Source: Hyphomicrobiales bacterium (lineage in GTDB: Bacteria > Pseudomonadota > Alphaproteobacteria > Rhizobiales > Xanthobacteraceae). From it: a DNA stretch of 8,767 bases. This document shows positions 5,859 to 8,767 of this stretch, piece by piece. The stretch's first letter is position 1. Each line of letters begins with the position of its first letter. The stretch spans positions 1 to 8,767 of the forward strand of contig JAHFPO010000100.1 in the NCBI GenBank assembly GCA_023266695.1, written 5' to 3'. The translations under genes were made by a program, and so were the position numbers. The notes beneath the pieces were generated by a model, which was given only the letters and a program-made list of their open reading frames with translations, did not search any database and was not told the DNA's origin.

Positions 5859-6890
5859 ATGCCGCGTCTATTCTCGTCCCGCCGCCTGATCGCCGCCGCG
5901 GCGATCGCAGCCTGCGCGTTCCCCATGGCTGCCTCCGCTGAGGAGGTCAATCTCTACACCACCCGCGAGCCCGGCTTGATCCAGCCGCTGCTCGAGTCCT
6001 TCACCCAATCGACCGGCGTCAAGGTCAATGCCATCTTCATCAAGGACGGCCTGATCGAGCGCGTGAAGGCCGAGGGCACGAATTCGCCCGCCGACGTGTT
6101 GATGACCGTCGATTTCAGCGGCCTCATCGACGTCGTCGATCAGGGTATCACCCAGCCGATCCGGTCGGAGGCGCTCTCCTCCGCGGTGCCGGCGAACCTG
6201 CGCGACCCGAACGGCCACTGGTACGCCCTCAGTCTGCGCGCGCGACTCATCTACGCCTCGAAGGATCGCGTGAAGCAGACCTCGATCACCTACGAAGAGC
6301 TCGCCGATCCGAAATGGAAGGGCAAGGTCTGCATCCGCGCCGGCAACCATCCCTACAACACCGCGCTGATCGCCGCCTATATCGCGCACTATGGAGAGGC
6401 GAAGGCCGAGGCGTGGCTCAAGGGCGTGAAAGCCAATCTCGCGCGCAAGGCCACCGGCGGCGACCGCGAAGTGGCGCGCGACATCCTTGCCGGCATCTGC
6501 GACGTCGGCCCCGCCAATTCCTACTATGTGGGCTTGATGCGCGGCGGCAAGGGCGGGCCCGAACAGGAGAAGTGGGGCGCCGCGATCAACCCGCTGCTCG
6601 CCACTTTCAAGGACGGCGGCACCCACGTGAATATCTCGGGCGCGGCGGTTGCCAAGCATTCGTCGAACAAGGGTAACGCGCAGAAGCTTCTCGAGTATCT
6701 CGTGACCAACGAGGTGCAGGCGCTCTACGCCAAGGTCAACTACGAGTACCCGGTGCGAGCCGGAGCCGCGGTCGATCCGATCATCGCGAGCTTCGGCGCG
6801 CTCAAGCCCGATCCGCTCGACATCGGCGCGATCGCCAGGCACCGCAAGACGGCGGCCAACCTCGTCGACAAGGTCGGCTTCAACAATTGA
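5859..6890 (+). CDS. ferric-iron ABC transporter periplasmic binding protein (FbpA/FutA-like), 343 aa
   Basis: This protein captures Fe(III) in the periplasm and delivers it to the inner-membrane permease. The start has a strong ribosome binding site (GGAGG 8 bases before ATG). Residues 1-27 are a signal peptide with a type I site after ASA (A27). RR at 8-9 followed by L-I-A could permit Tat export, and IAAC ending at C19 fits a lipobox, so processing is ambiguous. The mature protein opens VNLYTTREPGLIQPLLESFT, the usual opening of FutA/FbpA proteins, and continues to SPADVLMTVDFSGL. The paired tyrosines Y222-Y223 in GPANSYYVGLM match the conserved Fe-ligand dyad, and Y33 is a further candidate ligand. 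KGKVCIRAGNHPYNTALIAA is also typical. Length is normal. It is the first gene of a two-gene unit with the permease 31 bp downstream. The substrate assignment rests on family motifs. Confidence 0.93.
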   Translation: MPRLFSSRRLIAAAAIAACAFPMAASAEEVNLYTTREPGLIQPLLESFTQSTGVKVNAIFIKDGLIERVKAEGTNSPADVLMTVDFSGLIDVVDQGITQPIRSEALSSAVPANLRDPNGHWYALSLRARLIYASKDRVKQTSITYEELADPKWKGKVCIRAGNHPYNTALIAAYIAHYGEAKAEAWLKGVKANLARKATGGDREVARDILAGICDVGPANSYYVGLMRGGKGGPEQEKWGAAINPLLATFKDGGTHVNISGAAVAKHSSNKGNAQKLLEYLVTNEVQALYAKVNYEYPVRAGAAVDPIIASFGALKPDPLDIGAIARHRKTAANLVDKVGFNN

Positions 6891-6897
6891 GCCCGGG

Positions 6898-6922
6898 CGC
6901 GGCGCGGGTCACCCGCGCCGCG
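6898..6922 (+). repeat. GC-rich intercistronic hairpin between binding protein and permease
   Basis: CGCGGCGCGGGT (6898-6909) and ACCCGCGCCGCG (6911-6922) are perfect complements around a single C, giving at least 10-11 bp of almost pure GC stem in the RNA. It starts 8 bp after the binding-protein stop and ends on the first base of the GTG at 6922. It has no T tract. Hairpins in this position often protect the transcript of the abundant binding protein and lower expression of the permease; that role is inferred here. Confidence 0.65.
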
Positions 6923-8664
6923 TGCCTACGCCCCAGTCCATGATCGGCTTCCAGCGAGCGACCCGGTACGCAAGCCCGACCGCCGACACGCGCGGTTGGG
7001 TCGTTCTCTCCTATCTGATCGCGCTCATGGTGCTCGCGCCGGTCGCGGCGCTCATCGCGATCGCGGCCCAGGGTTCCGGCGATCTGTGGCCGCATCTCAT
7101 CGCCTATGTGCTGCCGACCGCGGTGCGTGAAACGGCGCTGTTGCTCACCGGCGTGGGCGTTCTGGTGATTGCGATCGGCACCGGCACCGCCTGGCTGGCC
7201 GCGACCTGCCGCTTTCCCGGCCGCGTTATATTCGACTGGGCGCTGTTGTTGCCGCTCGCGGTCCCCACCTACATCGTCGCCTTCGTCTATCTCGACGTCA
7301 TGCATCCGCTCGGGCCGATCCAGACCGCGTTACGATGGCTGCTCGGTCTCGATGATCCGCGCGCGCTCTCGTTGCCCGACGTGCGCTCGCTTCCCGGCTG
7401 CATCGTGCTCCTCGGTTTCGTGCTCTATCCTTACGTCTATCTCGCCGCCCGCGCGCTCTTCCTGATGCAATCGGCGCCGGCGCTCGAGGTCGCCCGCACG
7501 CTCGGGGCGAGCCGCGTCGCTACATTTTTCCGCGTGGCATTGCCGCTGGCGCGGCCGGCGATCGTGATCGGCACCACGCTCGCGCTTCTCGAGGCGCTGA
7601 ATGACATCGGTGCGTCCGAATTCCTCGGCGTGCAGACGCTCACGGTCTCGATCTATTCCACCTGGGTCAACCGCTCGAGCCTCTCCGGCGCTGCTCAGAT
7701 CGCGCTCGTCATGCTCACGGCGGTGATCGCGCTCACTTTGGCCGAACGCTGGGCGCGGCGGCGTCAGCGCTATGCCGGCGGCGCGCGCCGCGGCCATCCG
7801 CCTTCCCCGGTCGAACTCACCGGCCTCGCCGCCGCCGGCGCGTTTTTCGCCTGCGCGCTCCCGATCCTGATCGGGTTTCTCGTTCCGGCGGCTTATCTCG
7901 CCTTCGAGGCTTCAAGCCGGATCGCCGCCGCCGGCCTTTCCCCTCATCTCCTGATCGAGGCGAGGAACAGCATCGCCTTTGCCGCCGCCGCCACCGCCGC
8001 GGCGCTCGTGCTCGGTACCGTGCTCGCCTATGCGGTGCGGCTCGATCGCAGCGGCATGGCCGCCACCGCGGGGCGGATGGCGAGCCTCGGCTATGCCATT
8101 CCGGGCACCGTGCTCGCGGTCGGTCTGCTCACGCCGCTCGCCGCCTTCGACAATGCGGTCGATGCGGCCTTCCGGCAGCTGTTCGGTTTCGGCACCGGTC
8201 TCATCGTCTCGGGTTCGGGAGCGGCGCTGGTGCTCGCCTATGTGATCCGTTTTCTCGCGATCTCGGCGGGCGGCATCGAGGCGGGCTTCGCCAAGATTCC
8301 CGTGAGCCTCGATGCGGCGGCGCGCAGCCTCGGCGAAAGCGCGGCCGGTACGGTGCGCCGGGTGCATCTGCCCCTGCTTTCACCCGCGTTCGGCGCCGCC
8401 GCGATTCTCGTCTTCGTCGATTGCATGAAGGAGCTGCCGGCGACGCTGTTGCTGCGCCCGTTCGGCTTCGAAACGCTCGCCACCCACATCTATGCCGAGG
8501 CCGCGCGCGGCAGCTACGAGGACGGCGCCGTGGCGGCGCTCTTGATCGTGCTCACGGGTCTCGGGCCGGTGGTGTTGCTCGCGCGCATGAGCCGGCCGCT
8601 CACCGCGATCGGCGGCCGCTCCAGCGGCGGCGTTCAGGTGGCAAGCGCCGTCAGATCGCGATAG
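6922..8664 (+). CDS. ferric-iron ABC transporter permease, fused two-domain type (FbpB-like), 580 aa
   Basis: An inner-membrane channel subunit for Fe(III) uptake. It has about 12 hydrophobic segments arranged as two homologous halves. Each half ends with the cytoplasmic EAA loop that docks the ATPase: EVARTLGASRVATFFRVALP from about residue 189 and DAAARSLGESAAGTVRRVHL from about residue 464. The charged stretch ERWARRRQRYAGGARRGHPP near residue 275-295 links the halves. The fused arrangement and length match FbpB/SfuB-type iron permeases. Two starts are possible, GTG 6922 and ATG 6940, and neither has a clear ribosome binding site. GTG 6922 would lie at the foot of the hairpin, so ATG 6940 may be the true start. 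The gene follows the binding-protein gene by 31 bp. No ATPase gene follows, and its 3' end overlaps the convergent acetoacetyl-CoA synthetase gene by 31 bp. Confidence 0.92.
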   Translation: MPTPQSMIGFQRATRYASPTADTRGWVVLSYLIALMVLAPVAALIAIAAQGSGDLWPHLIAYVLPTAVRETALLLTGVGVLVIAIGTGTAWLAATCRFPGRVIFDWALLLPLAVPTYIVAFVYLDVMHPLGPIQTALRWLLGLDDPRALSLPDVRSLPGCIVLLGFVLYPYVYLAARALFLMQSAPALEVARTLGASRVATFFRVALPLARPAIVIGTTLALLEALNDIGASEFLGVQTLTVSIYSTWVNRSSLSGAAQIALVMLTAVIALTLAERWARRRQRYAGGARRGHPPSPVELTGLAAAGAFFACALPILIGFLVPAAYLAFEASSRIAAAGLSPHLLIEARNSIAFAAAATAAALVLGTVLAYAVRLDRSGMAATAGRMASLGYAIPGTVLAVGLLTPLAAFDNAVDAAFRQLFGFGTGLIVSGSGAALVLAYVIRFLAISAGGIEAGFAKIPVSLDAAARSLGESAAGTVRRVHLPLLSPAFGAAAILVFVDCMKELPATLLLRPFGFETLATHIYAEAARGSYEDGAVAALLIVLTGLGPVVLLARMSRPLTAIGGRSSGGVQVASAVRSR

Positions 8665-8767
8665 AGCGCGAGCGCCTCGGGATTGGCGAGCGCTTCGGTA
8701 TTTTTCACCGGGCGGCCGTGCACGACCTCGCGCACGGCGATCTCGGTGATCTTTCCCGAGCGCGTGC
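8634..8767 (-). CDS. aacS: acetoacetyl-CoA synthetase, C-terminus only (partial)
   Basis: The minus strand from the window edge reads TRSGKITEIAVREVVHGRPV then KNTEALANPEALALYRDLTA and LAT, ending at TGA (8636-8634). R-S-G-K carries the catalytic lysine of the C-terminal domain of ANL-family acyl-CoA ligases. The following V-R-x-V-V-H-G-R-P-V-K-N-x-x-A-L-A-N-P-E-A-L is the distinctive tail of acetoacetate-CoA ligase and separates it from acetyl-CoA synthetase. The enzyme activates acetoacetate with ATP and CoA in the cytosol, feeding ketone bodies or PHB breakdown products back to acetyl-CoA. Only the last 43 codons are present. Its stop lies inside the permease reading frame, a 31-bp tail-to-tail overlap. 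Confidence 0.88.
   Translation of the reverse strand, partial: TRSGKITEIAVREVVHGRPVKNTEALANPEALALYRDLTALAT

Noticed and set aside
5868..6842. A minus-strand open frame of 324 codons opposite the iron-binding protein
   Set aside because: The translation has no family features, and the opposite strand carries a clear signal peptide, ribosome binding site and Fe ligand motif.
1..8767. Mobile elements, CRISPR arrays, defence or toxin-antitoxin systems
   Set aside because: No transposase, integrase, spaced short repeats or small toxin-like gene pairs were seen on either strand. The gene content is ordinary chromosomal metabolism, signalling and transport.

Overview
The window is GC-rich chromosomal DNA from an alphaproteobacterium, most likely Hyphomicrobiales (Rhizobiales). 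Four observations support this. The tRNA-His lacks an encoded G-1 and has a G1-U72 pair with A73, a feature known from a clade of Alphaproteobacteria. There are two phasin genes of the alphaproteobacterial type. There is a large soluble multi-PAS histidine kinase with a PleC/DivJ/PdhS-like catalytic core. TGC-N3-GCA operator-like motifs lie at a phasin promoter.

Layout. The left part reads on the minus strand. It holds the first 28 codons of a CoxL-type molybdopterin-binding hydroxylase subunit (1-85), tRNA-His (151-227), a phasin (391-861) with a strong palindrome over its promoter (959-992), an integral membrane protein of unknown function with an internal duplication (1055-1867), and a second phasin (2015-2389). 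A divergent 225-bp promoter region (2390-2614) separates this block from the plus-strand histidine kinase (2615-5590). A 268-bp intergenic region with two inverted repeats and a cluster of GANTC sites (5591-5858) comes before a two-gene ferric-iron ABC uptake unit: a periplasmic binding protein (5859-6890) and a fused two-domain permease (6922-8664). A 25-bp GC-rich hairpin sits between these two genes. The window ends in the C-terminal 43 codons of a minus-strand acetoacetyl-CoA synthetase (8634-8767), whose end overlaps the end of the permease gene.

Function. Two phasins (polyhydroxybutyrate granule surface proteins) and an acetoacetyl-CoA synthetase (activates acetoacetate, a product of PHB breakdown) point to carbon storage metabolism, although the genes are not contiguous. 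The kinase probably signals in the cytoplasm, by family resemblance in the DivK/CtrA cell-cycle pathway. The iron uptake unit has no ATPase gene in this window, so its nucleotide-binding subunit must be encoded elsewhere. I saw no mobile element, CRISPR array, toxin system or defence island. The most interesting unexplained signals are regulatory: the phasin operator, the repeat and GANTC array in front of the iron transporter, and the intercistronic hairpin that reaches the permease start.
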